Assembly: GCA_014896375.1 (NCBI GenBank)
Contig: JADBKN010000021.1
Coordinates: 1 to 64,000, forward strand
Direction of reading: 5' to 3'
Origin: Bacillota bacterium
GTDB lineage: Bacteria; Bacillota; Sulfobacillia; RBS10-35; Bu92
DNA length: 64,000 nt
The position numbers and the translations under genes were made by a program. Below are positions 43,747-52,935 of the stretch, in pieces (the first letter of the stretch is position 1; each line of letters starts with the position of its first letter). Under the pieces are notes generated by a model. It was not told where the DNA came from. It searched no databases and saw only the letters and a list, made by a program, of their open reading frames with translations.

Positions 43747-45119
43747 ATCCTCACGGTGAGCCCCGGCGCGTCCGCGGCGCCGGCCGCCGGTCCCGGGACC
43801 GGCTCGAGCCCGTGTTCGGCCTGCAAGGCCGCCAACCCTTCCAGGGCCCGCCGGGCGAGCGCCAGCTTGCGCTGCAGCTTGTCTTTGGGCGGGTTCTCCA
43901 GCGGGTCCATGAGGCCGAAGGACACGTGCATCGGCTGGAAGGTGTCCGGGTCGGCGCTCGTCACGTAGCGGAGAAGTCCGCCGATGGCCGTCACCGGCGG
44001 GAAGACGAGGGGCTCCCGGCCGCGCAGGAGGCGCGCCATGTTGATGCCGGCGACGAGGCCGTCCATCGCCGCCTCCACGTACCCTTCGGTGCCCACGATC
44101 TGCCCGGCGAAGAAGAGGTCGTCGCGGCGACGGCTCTGCAGCGTCGGCCGTAGGACCTTCGGGCTCTTAAGGAAGGTGTTGCGGTGGATCACCCCGTAGC
44201 GCTCGAACTCCGCGTGCGCGAGCGCCGGGATCATGCGGAAGACGCGCTTCTGCTCGCCCCATTTGAGGCTCGTCTGGAACCCCACGATGTTGAAGAGCGT
44301 GCCGGCCGCGTTCTCGCGCCGCAGCTGCACCACGGCGTACGGCCGCCGCCCGGTGCGGGGGTCGATCAGACCCACCGGGCGCAGGGGGCCGAAGCGCATC
44401 GTGTCGCGGCCGCGCTCCGCCATCACCTCGATGGGCAGGCAGGCCTCGAAGTACTTCTCCTCCTCGAACGGCTCCCGCGGGTGGCGCTCCGCGGTGCGCA
44501 ACGCCTCCCAGAAGGCGACGTATTCCTCCTCGGTGAGCGGGCAGTTCGCGTACGACTGCGGATCGCCCTTGCCGTAGCGGCTGCCCCAGAAGACCTTGTC
44601 CCAGTCGATCGACTCCGCCGTGACGATCGGCGCGGCGGCGTCATAGTAGGCGAGCTCCCCCTCGCCCGTGAACTCCAGGAGGGCCTGGTGCAGCGCGGGC
44701 GAGGTCAAAGGGCCGGTGGCGATGATCGCCGGGCCCTCGGGGATCTCCGTCTGCTCCTCACGCACGATGGTGACGTTGGGGTGCTCCTCGAGACAGCGCG
44801 TGACGTCTTGAGAGAACGCCTCGCGGTCGATGGCCAGGGCGGCGCCGCCGGGGATGGCGTGGCGGTCGCCCAGCGCGATGATGAGCGACCCCAGCCGCCG
44901 CATCTCTTCCTTCACGAGGCCGACCGCATTCTCCAAAGAGTTGGAGCGGAACGAGTTCGTGCACACGAGCTCCGCGAGGTATCCCGTATGGTGGGCCGGC
45001 GTGCTGCGCGCCGGCCGCATCTCCACAAGACGCACGCGGAAGCCGCGCTGCGCCAGCTGCCAGGCGGCCTCGCTGCCGGCGAGGCCCCCGCCGACGACCG
45101 TCACGTCGAAATCCGGCAT
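43743..45119 (-). CDS. trmFO: tRNA (uracil-5-)-methyltransferase TrmFO
   Basis: 458 residues. An FAD-binding start ([20 protein letters not shown]) is followed by [20 protein letters not shown], with a conserved cysteine. The C-terminal FAD part is [20 protein letters not shown]. It uses methylene-tetrahydrofolate and FADH2 to make T54 in the T-loop of tRNA, the Gram-positive alternative to TrmA. Conserved order topA-trmFO-xerC. Confidence 0.96.
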   Translation of the reverse strand: MPDFDVTVVGGGLAGSEAAWQLAQRGFRVRLVEMRPARSTPAHHTGYLAELVCTNSFRSNSLENAVGLVKEEMRRLGSLIIALGDRHAIPGGAALAIDREAFSQDVTRCLEEHPNVTIVREEQTEIPEGPAIIATGPLTSPALHQALLEFTGEGELAYYDAAAPIVTAESIDWDKVFWGSRYGKGDPQSYANCPLTEEEYVAFWEALRTAERHPREPFEEEKYFEACLPIEVMAERGRDTMRFGPLRPVGLIDPRTGRRPYAVVQLRRENAAGTLFNIVGFQTSLKWGEQKRVFRMIPALAHAEFERYGVIHRNTFLKSPKVLRPTLQSRRRDDLFFAGQIVGTEGYVEAAMDGLVAGINMARLLRGREPLVFPPVTAIGGLLRYVTSADPDTFQPMHVSFGLMDPLENPPKDKLQRKLALARRALEGLAALQAEHGLEPVPGPAAGAADAPGLTVRM

Positions 45120-45159
45120 CGTCGACCCACCCCTCCTTTGCGCTCCATGGACGCTCGAC

Positions 45160-47244
45160 TCACGTCTGGCTGCCCACCGTCACCCGCGCGGAGCACTCCC
45201 GATTGCTGCAGGCCTTGTACCGCCCACCGCCGCGGGCGCGCTTCTCCACAAGGAGGCTGCCGCAGGTGGGGCACTTCTCGCCGGTCGGTTTGTCCCAGAC
45301 CACGAAGGTGCACCTGGGATAGTTCGTGCAACCGTAGAAGACGCGCCCCTTGCGGCTCTGCCGCTGGACGAGGTCCCCGCCGCACACCGGGCAGGCCACC
45401 CCGATCTTCTGCAGCAGGGGCCGCGTGTTCTGGCACTCGGGATACCCCGAGCAGGCGAGGAACGGGCCGAAGCGGCCATGCTTCACCACCATCGGACGGC
45501 CGCACTTCTCGCACTTCTCGTCCGTCACTTCTGGGGTGAGCTCCACGCGGCCGATGCTGTCCTCGGCGCGGTCGAGCTCCGCCGCGAACCGCTGGTAGAA
45601 GCCGGCCACGACCTCGCGCCAGTCGGCCTCTCCCGCCTCGATTTTATCCAGATCGGCCTCCATGGCCGCGGTGAACTCGACGTCGACGACCTCCGGGAAG
45701 AACTCCTTCAAGAGGTCGGTGACGACGACGCCGAGCTCCGTCGGCCGGAAGCGCTTCTCCTCCTTGCGGACATAGCCGCGCTCCTGGATGGTCTCGATGA
45801 TCGGCGCGTAGGTGCTCGGCCGGCCGATGCCCTTCTCCTCCAAGGCCCGGATGAGCATCGCCTCCGTGTAGCGCGGCGGCGGCTGCGTGAAGTGCTGCTC
45901 CGGTTTCAGTTCGACGAGCTCCAGCTCCTGACCCTCGACGAGCTCCGGCAGGCGCGCCTCGCCCTCCTCGCCGTTCTCCTCGTCGCGCCCCTCTGTGTAG
46001 AGGACCATGAAACCCGGGAATTTGAGCGTCGACCCGGTCGCGCGGAAGCGGTGGCCGGCGGCCTCGATGTCGACCGCCACGGCGTCGTAGACGGCGGGCG
46101 CCATCTGGCTGGCCACAAAGCGCTCCCAGATGAGGCGGTAGAGGCGGTACTGGTCCCGGGTGAGGCTCGCCTTCAACGTCTCCGGGTGACGCGCGGCCCG
46201 CGTGGGACGGATGGCCTCGTGCGCGTCCTGCGCGCCGCCGCCGCCCGCGCGCCGCTGCGAGAAGGCCTCGCCCCACTGGCTGCGGATGTACGCTTGCGCC
46301 TCCGCCTGGGCTTCCTGGGAGATGCGCGTGCTGTCCGTACGGATGTAGGTCACGAGGCCCACAGGGCCCTCCCCGGGCACCTCGAGCCCCTCGTACAGTT
46401 GCTGGGCGACGCGCATCGTGCGCTGGGCCGTGAAGCCGAGCTTGCGCGAGGCCTCCTGCTGCAGGGTGCTCGTGGTGAAGGCGGGCGCCGGGTTGCGGTG
46501 CCTCTCCTTGCGCTGCACCGCCACGACCCGGAAGGAGGCCCCCTCTACGCGGCGCAGGACCTCGTCCACGGCCGCGCGGTCGGGCAGGTCGCGCTTCTCC
46601 TCGCCCTCACCCACGTAGCGGGCGGGGAAGGGCGCCGCGCCGGCGGCGGCGCGCAGGAGCGCGTCGATCGTCCAGTACTCCTGCGGCACGAAGGCCTCGA
46701 TCTCGCGTTCGCGGTCGACGACGAGCCGCACGGCCACGGACTGCACGCGCCCGGCGGAGAGCCCGCCGCGCACCTTCCGCCAGAGAAGGGGGCTGAGCTT
46801 GTAGCCGACGAGGCGGTCCAATACGCGGCGCGCCTGCTGGGCGTCGACGAGGCGCTCGTCGATGGGCCGGGGCTCCTTGACGGCGCGCTCCACGGCCGTC
46901 TTCGTGATCTCGTTGAAGGTGATGCGCAGCGGTTGGCTCGGGTCGAGGTCGAGGAGCTGGGTAAGGTGCCAGCTGATGGCCTCGCCCTCGCGATCCGGGT
47001 CCGTGGCGAGGAAGACGCCGCTCGCCTTCTTGAGACCGTCGCGGATCTTCTTGATGACCGGACCCTTGCCGCGGATGGTGATGTACCGCGGCTCGAACCC
47101 GTGCTCGATGTCCACGCCCAGCTGGCTCTTCGGCAGGTCCCGGACGTGCCCCATCGACGCGACCACGGAAAACTTGCGGCCAAGGAACTTCTCGATGGTC
47201 TTGGCCTTCGCCGGCGACTCCACGATCACAATTGCCTTGGACAA
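45160..47244 (-). CDS. topA: DNA topoisomerase I
   Basis: 694 residues. Toprim domain ([31 protein letters not shown]), gate and catalytic Tyr near 299 in [16 protein letters not shown], and three C-terminal zinc ribbons, each with a CxxC pair (CEKCG, CPVCG, CPTCG) plus a later cysteine pair. It relaxes negative supercoils. The start is TTG 47244, five bases after GGAGCG. It has its own promoter, which makes sense because plus-strand genes separate it from dprA. Confidence 0.97.
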   Translation of the reverse strand: MSKAIVIVESPAKAKTIEKFLGRKFSVVASMGHVRDLPKSQLGVDIEHGFEPRYITIRGKGPVIKKIRDGLKKASGVFLATDPDREGEAISWHLTQLLDLDPSQPLRITFNEITKTAVERAVKEPRPIDERLVDAQQARRVLDRLVGYKLSPLLWRKVRGGLSAGRVQSVAVRLVVDREREIEAFVPQEYWTIDALLRAAAGAAPFPARYVGEGEEKRDLPDRAAVDEVLRRVEGASFRVVAVQRKERHRNPAPAFTTSTLQQEASRKLGFTAQRTMRVAQQLYEGLEVPGEGPVGLVTYIRTDSTRISQEAQAEAQAYIRSQWGEAFSQRRAGGGGAQDAHEAIRPTRAARHPETLKASLTRDQYRLYRLIWERFVASQMAPAVYDAVAVDIEAAGHRFRATGSTLKFPGFMVLYTEGRDEENGEEGEARLPELVEGQELELVELKPEQHFTQPPPRYTEAMLIRALEEKGIGRPSTYAPIIETIQERGYVRKEEKRFRPTELGVVVTDLLKEFFPEVVDVEFTAAMEADLDKIEAGEADWREVVAGFYQRFAAELDRAEDSIGRVELTPEVTDEKCEKCGRPMVVKHGRFGPFLACSGYPECQNTRPLLQKIGVACPVCGGDLVQRQSRKGRVFYGCTNYPRCTFVVWDKPTGEKCPTCGSLLVEKRARGGGRYKACSNRECSARVTVGSQT

Positions 47245-47267
47245 AGCATCGCTCCGTTCGTCCTGGC

Positions 47268-47297
47268 ATTATAGTCCCATCGTTCCGCCGCTGCCAA
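47268..47297 (-). promoter_or_regulatory. Promoter of topA
   Basis: TTGGCA (47297-47292), an 18-base spacer and a perfect TATAAT (47273-47268) on the minus strand. Transcription should begin near 47261, giving a leader of under 20 bases. This is the best housekeeping promoter in the window. Confidence 0.8.
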
Positions 47298-47484
47298 TGC
47301 GACCCCGTTCCGCCCGCCGCGGGCGTTGCGCGCCCGGCGCGCCGGCCGGACGCGCCGCCCGCCGCGCCGCCGGTCGCTCGACGGAGCAGGAAACGGCCTG
47401 TCCCGCCCCAGAATTGTCCCCTTAGCTTTGAGCCGATGTCGCCTGTTTATCATTAGTAATTAGTAAGAGGAGGGGTTCGCGTCG

Positions 47485-48567
47485 ATGCGCTACACCATCC
47501 TGAAGTCGTCGGACGATGGATTTCTCGGCCGGCTGCTCACCGGCCTGCAGGCCGTCCTCGACCTGCACGGCCACATCCGTGCGGACGCCGACGATCCCGA
47601 CCTCGGCCTCGCCATCCAGGTCGCCGACCCGGCGGAGCCGCGGCCCTTCCGGCGTCAGTCGCGGGGCACCTTCGTGGTCACCATCATGGAGGGCGAGGAC
47701 GGGGACAACCTGCTGCAGCGCGCCTACCCGTATCTGGTGCGGACGCTCTCCAACCTCCTGGTCTACGTCACGGACACCGGCGGCCGGCGCACGCTCCACT
47801 TCGTCACGCCTGAGTTGGGCCACTACCAGGTGGGCTACGACGCGGCCGAGGAGTCGGCGTTCTTCGAGGAAGTGTACCGCCGTCTCAAGCCTTTGGCCCA
47901 GTCGCGCTTCGTCCTCGACAACATCTTCGAACCCGACCTGCCGCGGGAGCTCTGGGACGGTAACGAGACCACGCGCGCCCTGGCCGAGGCCGGCCGGCGC
48001 CTGGCCGCCCTGGATCTCCTGCCCGCGCCCTTCCCCCTGGACCAGTACCTTTCGCCGCGTGACCTGCGCCATCTCAAGCTCCTTTACGGGATTGGCGGGC
48101 TGAGCTACGGCAACCTCAGCGCCCGCCACGAGGGCGACACCTTCTGGATGAGCGCCAGCGGCATCGACAAGTCGCAAATGGAAGTTGTCGGCCGCGACAT
48201 TCTCCTCGTCAAGGGTTACGACCCCGAACGCCAGGCGATGATCCTCAGCGTGGCGGCCGATCGCGAACCGCGGCGCGTGTCGGTGGACGCCATCGAGCAC
48301 TGGATGATCTACCGCGAGCATCCGGAAGTGGGCGCCATCATTCACATCCACGCCTGGATGGACGGCGTGCCTTCCACCGAGATCAATTACCCGTGCGGCA
48401 CGTACGAGCTGGCCACGTCGGTGGCAGAGCTCGTGCGCCGCGCACCCGACCCGGCCGCGGCCGTCATCGGGCTGAAGAACCACGGCCTCACCATCACCGG
48501 TCGGTCGCTGGACGATATCTTCGAGCGCATCGAGGGCCGCGTCCAGCGCCAGGTGCCGATGGTCTGA
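47485..48567 (+). CDS. Class II aldolase/adducin-like protein with an extra N-terminal domain
   Basis: 360 residues. The last about 190 are a class II aldolase fold: YGIGGLSYGNLSARHEGDTF, MSASGIDKSQ, the zinc ligand pair in AIIHIHAWMDGVP, and a third histidine in VIGLKNHGLTITGRSLDDIF. The first about 165 residues form a separate alpha/beta part (TFVVTIMEGEDGDNLLQRAY) I cannot name. Some key residues of fuculose-phosphate aldolases are shared, but the substrate is open. AGGAGGGG precedes the ATG by about eight bases. It starts a two-gene plus-strand unit with the dehydrogenase 15 bases downstream. Confidence 0.75.
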   Translation: MRYTILKSSDDGFLGRLLTGLQAVLDLHGHIRADADDPDLGLAIQVADPAEPRPFRRQSRGTFVVTIMEGEDGDNLLQRAYPYLVRTLSNLLVYVTDTGGRRTLHFVTPELGHYQVGYDAAEESAFFEEVYRRLKPLAQSRFVLDNIFEPDLPRELWDGNETTRALAEAGRRLAALDLLPAPFPLDQYLSPRDLRHLKLLYGIGGLSYGNLSARHEGDTFWMSASGIDKSQMEVVGRDILLVKGYDPERQAMILSVAADREPRRVSVDAIEHWMIYREHPEVGAIIHIHAWMDGVPSTEINYPCGTYELATSVAELVRRAPDPAAAVIGLKNHGLTITGRSLDDIFERIEGRVQRQVPMV

Positions 48568-48582
48568 CGGAGGATACCCCGG

Positions 48583-49797
48583 GTGGACGCGCTGGTCTAT
48601 CGCCTGTCCCTCCCCCGCGTGGTGCTGACGAGGCTGCTGGGCCCGCGCTTCCGGTGGCTGGTCTACGGCCCGGCGGGCCCGCTGGCCTACACGCGGCTGC
48701 CCGACCCGCAGCCTCCGGGCGACGACTGGGCGGTCGTGCGCCCGCGGCTGGCTGGCGTCTGCGGGTCCGACCTGGGCGTGCTCACTGCACACTCGAGCCC
48801 CTCCGCCTCGCCCTTCAGCTCCTTCCCGGCGGTGCTGGGCCACGAGATCTACGGCGTCATCGAGCGATCCGGCTCTGGAGTCCCCCTGCCCGCTGGGACG
48901 CGGGTGGTCGTGGACCCCTCCATCACCTGCGCCATGCGCGGCCTGCCGCCCTGTCCCGCCTGCGCCGAGGGTCTGCCCTACCTGTGCCGGCGTTGCACCG
49001 AGGGAGATCTCTCGCCCGGATTCCTGGTCGGCTTCTGCCGTGACCTGCCCGGCGGTTGGGCGGAGCGCACGGTGGCGCATGCCTCCCAGCTTCACGCGGT
49101 TCCCGACGCCGTGTCGGACGAGCGCGCCGTACTGGTGGAACCCCTCGCCGTCTCGTTCCACGGCGTGTTGCGACGGACGCCCGCGCCGGGCGCACGCGTC
49201 CTGGTCATCGGGGCCGGCACCATCGGGCTGTGCACTCTCGCCGCCCTGAAGCTTCTTGGGGTCGACGCCCACGTCACCGTCGCGGCCCGTCACGGCATTC
49301 AGGCCGAACTCGCCCGGGCCCTGGGCGCCGACGCGGTGGTCCCGTCCCGGGACATCGGCGCCGCCGCCCGCGACGCCGGCGCCCGGCCCTTCCAGCCGCT
49401 CATCGGCCGGGAGGTCTATCGCGGCGGCTTCGATTTCGTCTTCGACTGCGTCGGCACCCGCCGCTCCCTGGACGACGCCCTGCGCGTCGCCCGAGAGGGC
49501 GGCACCGTGGTGGTCCTGGGCGGCGCGGGCGAGATCGGCCGCCTGGACTGGAGCTTCGTCTGGATGCGGGAGCTGACGATCGTCGGCTCCGTGGGGTACG
49601 GAACGGAACGGGTCGGCGAGCGCCGCGCGCACACGTTCGAGCTGGTGTTGGAGGCGTTGGCCGAACATCCCGAGATGCCCGTGGAGCGGATGATCACCCA
49701 CCGGTTCCCCCTGCGGCGCTACCGTGACGCCCTGCGGGCGGCCCTGGACCGGCGCGCTTCGGGTGCCGTGAAGATCGTGTTCACTCCGGACGCCTAG
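48583..49797 (+). CDS. Zinc-dependent alcohol dehydrogenase (medium-chain family)
   Basis: 404 residues, GTG start. The catalytic zinc site begins RLAGVCGSDLGVL with GHEIYGVIE. A structural zinc lobe has CPACAEGLPYLCRRC. The NAD(P) Rossmann motif is VLVIGAGTIGLCTLAALKLL. It looks complete, related to sorbitol/threonine-type dehydrogenases. Together with the aldolase-like partner it suggests oxidation and breakdown or isomerisation of a sugar or polyol, but neither substrate is shown by the sequence. No transporter or kinase accompanies it. Confidence 0.82.
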   Translation: MDALVYRLSLPRVVLTRLLGPRFRWLVYGPAGPLAYTRLPDPQPPGDDWAVVRPRLAGVCGSDLGVLTAHSSPSASPFSSFPAVLGHEIYGVIERSGSGVPLPAGTRVVVDPSITCAMRGLPPCPACAEGLPYLCRRCTEGDLSPGFLVGFCRDLPGGWAERTVAHASQLHAVPDAVSDERAVLVEPLAVSFHGVLRRTPAPGARVLVIGAGTIGLCTLAALKLLGVDAHVTVAARHGIQAELARALGADAVVPSRDIGAAARDAGARPFQPLIGREVYRGGFDFVFDCVGTRRSLDDALRVAREGGTVVVLGGAGEIGRLDWSFVWMRELTIVGSVGYGTERVGERRAHTFELVLEALAEHPEMPVERMITHRFPLRRYRDALRAALDRRASGAVKIVFTPDA

Positions 49798-49822
49798 CCG
49801 CAGGACGCGTGCCGTCGCTCCG

Positions 49823-51034
49823 TCACTCCCATGGCGAACGGGCGTAGCCCGCCTCGGTGCGCTCGACGAGCCCCGCCAGCTCCAGGCGGGACAGGGCGAC
49901 GAGCGCGGCCGGCACCGTCAACCCGGTCCTTTCGGCCAGGACGTCGACGGATTGTGGCCGCGACGTCACGGCGCGGTACACGGCGGTCGCGGAAGGATCG
50001 GCCAGCCCTCGCAGCGCCGGCGGCTCCTCCGCTCCCGCGCCCGCGCCTCCTGCCGATCGAGGGCGCTCCCCCAGGCGCTCCCGGTCCCGTTCGTCCAGCA
50101 TGCGGATCACGTCCTCGGAGCCGGTGACCGTCGCCGCGCCGTCCGCCAGCAGTGCGTTCGAGCCCCTGGACAGGGCGCGGTCGACGTCCCCCGGCACCGC
50201 GCCCACGGCGACGCCGAGCTCCAGCGCGTGCCGCGCGGTGACCAGCGACCCGCTCCGCTCGCCGGCTTCGACGACGACCACGGCGCTCGCGAGCGCCGCG
50301 ATGACCCGGTTTCGCAGGGGGAACGTCTCTTTCCGCGGGCGAAAGCCGAGCGGAAACTCGCTCAGCACCGCGCCCTGCTCCGCCACGGCCGCGGCCAGGC
50401 CCTCATGCTCCGGCGGGTACGTGCGGTCCATGCCCGCGCCCAGCACGGCGACCGTGAACCCGCCGGCCTCCAGCGCGCCCCGGTGCGCGGCGGCGTCAAC
50501 ACCCCGCGCGAGGCCCGAGACGACGCACACGCCCGCGCCGGCCAGGTCCCTCGCGAGCTGACGGGCCATGCGCAGCCCGTAGGCATCCGCGCGGCGCGCG
50601 CCGACGATGGCCACGCACGGCGTGTCGGGCAGTGCGCCCCGCACGTACAGGAGCACGGGTGGCCCGACGTTCTCGTGCGCCTGCGCCAGGCGCAGGAGGC
50701 GACGCGGGTAGGCACCGTCGAACGCGGTGACGACGGTCGCACCGATTTCCCGGCAACGGCGAACCAGGTCCTCGCCGCGCCCGCGCGCCGGGCCGCCCGT
50801 GACGCCGGCGCCGGCTTCCCCAGGTGCCCGGAGACCGGCTGGACCCGCACCCATCCCGGACGCCAGGGCCGCACCGGGGTCCGGAAACGCTCGGATCACG
50901 CGCCGTGCGACGGACGGCATCCAAAGGGCGCCGGCGTGCAGCTCCAGCCACGCCGGGAGACGCTCGGGATGGCCCTGGAGCCGCCAGCCGTCCGCCCGCT
51001 CCGGCAAAAACGCTTCCTCACACTGGAGTTCCAT
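49823..51034 (-). CDS. dprA: DNA processing protein DprA/Smf
   Basis: 403 residues. The Rossmann-like core is CVAIVGARRADAYGLRMARQ, VVSGLARGVDAAAHRGALEA, YPPEHEGLAAAVAEQGAVLS and AGERSGSLVTARHALELGVA. A C-terminal winged helix is present (SVDVLAERTGLTVPAALVAL). It loads RecA on incoming single-stranded DNA during natural transformation. ATG 51034 has no recognisable ribosome site, so translation may be leaderless or start later. comM is nearby, in line with a competence link, and topA follows in the usual order apart from the two inserted genes. Confidence 0.92.
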   Translation of the reverse strand: MELQCEEAFLPERADGWRLQGHPERLPAWLELHAGALWMPSVARRVIRAFPDPGAALASGMGAGPAGLRAPGEAGAGVTGGPARGRGEDLVRRCREIGATVVTAFDGAYPRRLLRLAQAHENVGPPVLLYVRGALPDTPCVAIVGARRADAYGLRMARQLARDLAGAGVCVVSGLARGVDAAAHRGALEAGGFTVAVLGAGMDRTYPPEHEGLAAAVAEQGAVLSEFPLGFRPRKETFPLRNRVIAALASAVVVVEAGERSGSLVTARHALELGVAVGAVPGDVDRALSRGSNALLADGAATVTGSEDVIRMLDERDRERLGERPRSAGGAGAGAEEPPALRGLADPSATAVYRAVTSRPQSVDVLAERTGLTVPAALVALSRLELAGLVERTEAGYARSPWE

Positions 51035-51075
51035 ATTTTGGGTGATTCGCTGGGTTCGTGACGGGTTCCTGCCGC

Positions 51076-52905
51076 CTAGCCGCCGGCCATGCGGGGGACG
51101 CTCTCGATCTGCGCGCGGTGGAATTCGGCGTAGCGGCCGCCACGGGCAAGGAGCTCCGCGTGGCGGCCCGCTTCGACAATCCGGCCTTCTTCAAGCACCA
51201 GGATCAGATCGGCGTCGCGGACGGTCGACAGGCGGTGCGCGATCACGATGGACGTGCGGCCCTCCGTCAGCCGCGCCAGCGCCTTCTGGATTATGACCTC
51301 CGTGGCGGCGTCGATGTTGGAGGTGGCCTCGTCGAGGATGAGGATGCGAGGATCCCTCAGAAGCGCACGCGCGAAGGCGACGAGCTGGCGCTGGCCGGCG
51401 GAGAGGCTCGCGCCGCGCTCGTGCACCACGGTGGCGTAGCCGTGGGGCAGCCGCTCGATGAACTCGTGGGCGCCCACCGCGCACGCCGCCGCCACGACCT
51501 CCTCGTCCGAGGCGCCTGGGCGGCCGTAGCGGATGTTCTCCGCCACGGTGCCGGAGAAGAGGAAGTTGTCCTGCAGGACGATGCCCATGTGCGCGCGCAG
51601 CTCCCGTTGCGGGACGTCGCGGATGTCCACGCCGTCGACGAGGATGCGACCGCTCCAAGGGTCGTAGAAGCGCGCGAGGAGATTGATGACGCTCGACTTG
51701 CCGGCGCCCGTGTGGCCGACGAGCGCCACCCGTTGGCCGGGCTCCGCCACGAAGGAGATGCCGTGCAGGACCTCCTTGCCCTCCTCGTAGCCGAAGCGCA
51801 CGTCCTCGAACTCCACGCGGCCGCGCACGCGACGCAGCGGGCGCGCGTCCGGTCGGTCGGTGATCTCGGGCGGCGTGTCAAGCACGCGGAAGATCTTCTC
51901 CGCCGCAGCCATGGCCTGTTGCATCTGCGTGTAGAACTGCGCCATGTCGCGCATCGGGCGGTAGAAACGGTCCATGTACTGCACAAACGCGACGAGCACG
52001 CCGATGTCGACGGCCCGCGCGATCTCCAGGCGGCCGCCGTACCAGAGGATGAGCGCCGTGCCGAGGGCGCCGATGAGGTCGACGGTCGGCATGAAGAGCG
52101 CGTTCAGCCCCTCCGCCTGCATGTTGGCGCGGAAGTTGCGCTCGTTGACGCCCGTGAAGCGCTCCAGGTTGCGGTCTTCCCGCGAGAAGGACTGCGTCAC
52201 GCGCATCCCGGAAATGCTCTCCTGTAGGTTCGCGTAGACGTCCGCGATCGTGTTGCGGACCTCGCCATAGGCGCGGCGCACGCGCTCGCTGAAGCGGAAG
52301 ACGACGGCGGCCAGGATCGGCAGCACCGCGAACGAGGCGAGCGCCAGACGCGCATCGAGGCTGACCATCGCCGCCACGATCGTCACGAGGCTGACGACGC
52401 TGCCGACGATCGTCAGGACGCTCTGCGTGAGCATCTCCTCGATCGTGTTGACGTCGTTGGTGACGCGCGACATGATCACGCCCGCCGGCTGGCTGTCGAA
52501 GAAGCGGAAGGAAAGGCGCTGCAGGTGCGCATAGAGCTCCGCACGCAGCGCGTAGATCGCGTTCTGGCCGGCCCAGGACATGAAGTAGGTCTGCGTGTAC
52601 TGCGCGCCCCAGGAGACTAGGGAGGCGCACAGATAAAGGGCGGCGAGCGCAGCGATGCCGCCGGGCACCCCTGGCGGGAGCGCGCCTCCCTGAGACGTGG
52701 CGCGCGCCGCCGGCACGATGTAGCGGTCGATGGCGATGGCGGTCAGGTAGGGCCCCGCCTGGGTGGCCACGGTGCCCACCAAGAGCGCCAGCGACGCCAG
52801 GAGGAAGTCCCGGCGGTAGGGCGCGAGATACCGCAGCAGGCGGCGGAACACCGCCCCGTTGAAAGGTGCGCGGTCGGCAAGCACGTCATCGCGGCGCGGC
52901 GGCAT
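51076..52905 (-). CDS. ABC exporter, membrane-ATPase half, second of a pair
   Basis: 609 residues: six membrane helices, then an ATPase domain. Walker A VALVGHTGAGKSSVINLL is near 400, signature LSAGQRQ near 500, Walker B ILILDEATSNID near 523. The catalytic Glu is present. It belongs to the multidrug/lipid exporter group (MsbA/LmrA-like; YheHI/BmrCD-like by its pairing). The two genes are neighbours and probably form a heterodimer. Substrate unknown. It is inserted between dprA and comM relative to other Bacillota. Confidence 0.9.
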   Translation of the reverse strand: MPPRRDDVLADRAPFNGAVFRRLLRYLAPYRRDFLLASLALLVGTVATQAGPYLTAIAIDRYIVPAARATSQGGALPPGVPGGIAALAALYLCASLVSWGAQYTQTYFMSWAGQNAIYALRAELYAHLQRLSFRFFDSQPAGVIMSRVTNDVNTIEEMLTQSVLTIVGSVVSLVTIVAAMVSLDARLALASFAVLPILAAVVFRFSERVRRAYGEVRNTIADVYANLQESISGMRVTQSFSREDRNLERFTGVNERNFRANMQAEGLNALFMPTVDLIGALGTALILWYGGRLEIARAVDIGVLVAFVQYMDRFYRPMRDMAQFYTQMQQAMAAAEKIFRVLDTPPEITDRPDARPLRRVRGRVEFEDVRFGYEEGKEVLHGISFVAEPGQRVALVGHTGAGKSSVINLLARFYDPWSGRILVDGVDIRDVPQRELRAHMGIVLQDNFLFSGTVAENIRYGRPGASDEEVVAAACAVGAHEFIERLPHGYATVVHERGASLSAGQRQLVAFARALLRDPRILILDEATSNIDAATEVIIQKALARLTEGRTSIVIAHRLSTVRDADLILVLEEGRIVEAGRHAELLARGGRYAEFHRAQIESVPRMAGG

Positions 52906-52935
52906 GACCTGTCCTCCCTCCGACCGTCACCGGCA

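Noticed and set aside
47485-48567. Naming the aldolase-like gene as fucA, araD or mtnB
   Set aside because: The zinc histidines are present but the long extra N-terminal domain and the neighbouring dehydrogenase do not fit any of these specifically.
49092-49277. Antisense frames opposite the alcohol dehydrogenase, including a 759-codon frame over 47422-49701
   Set aside because: The plus-strand genes show full family motifs. The antisense translation does not.
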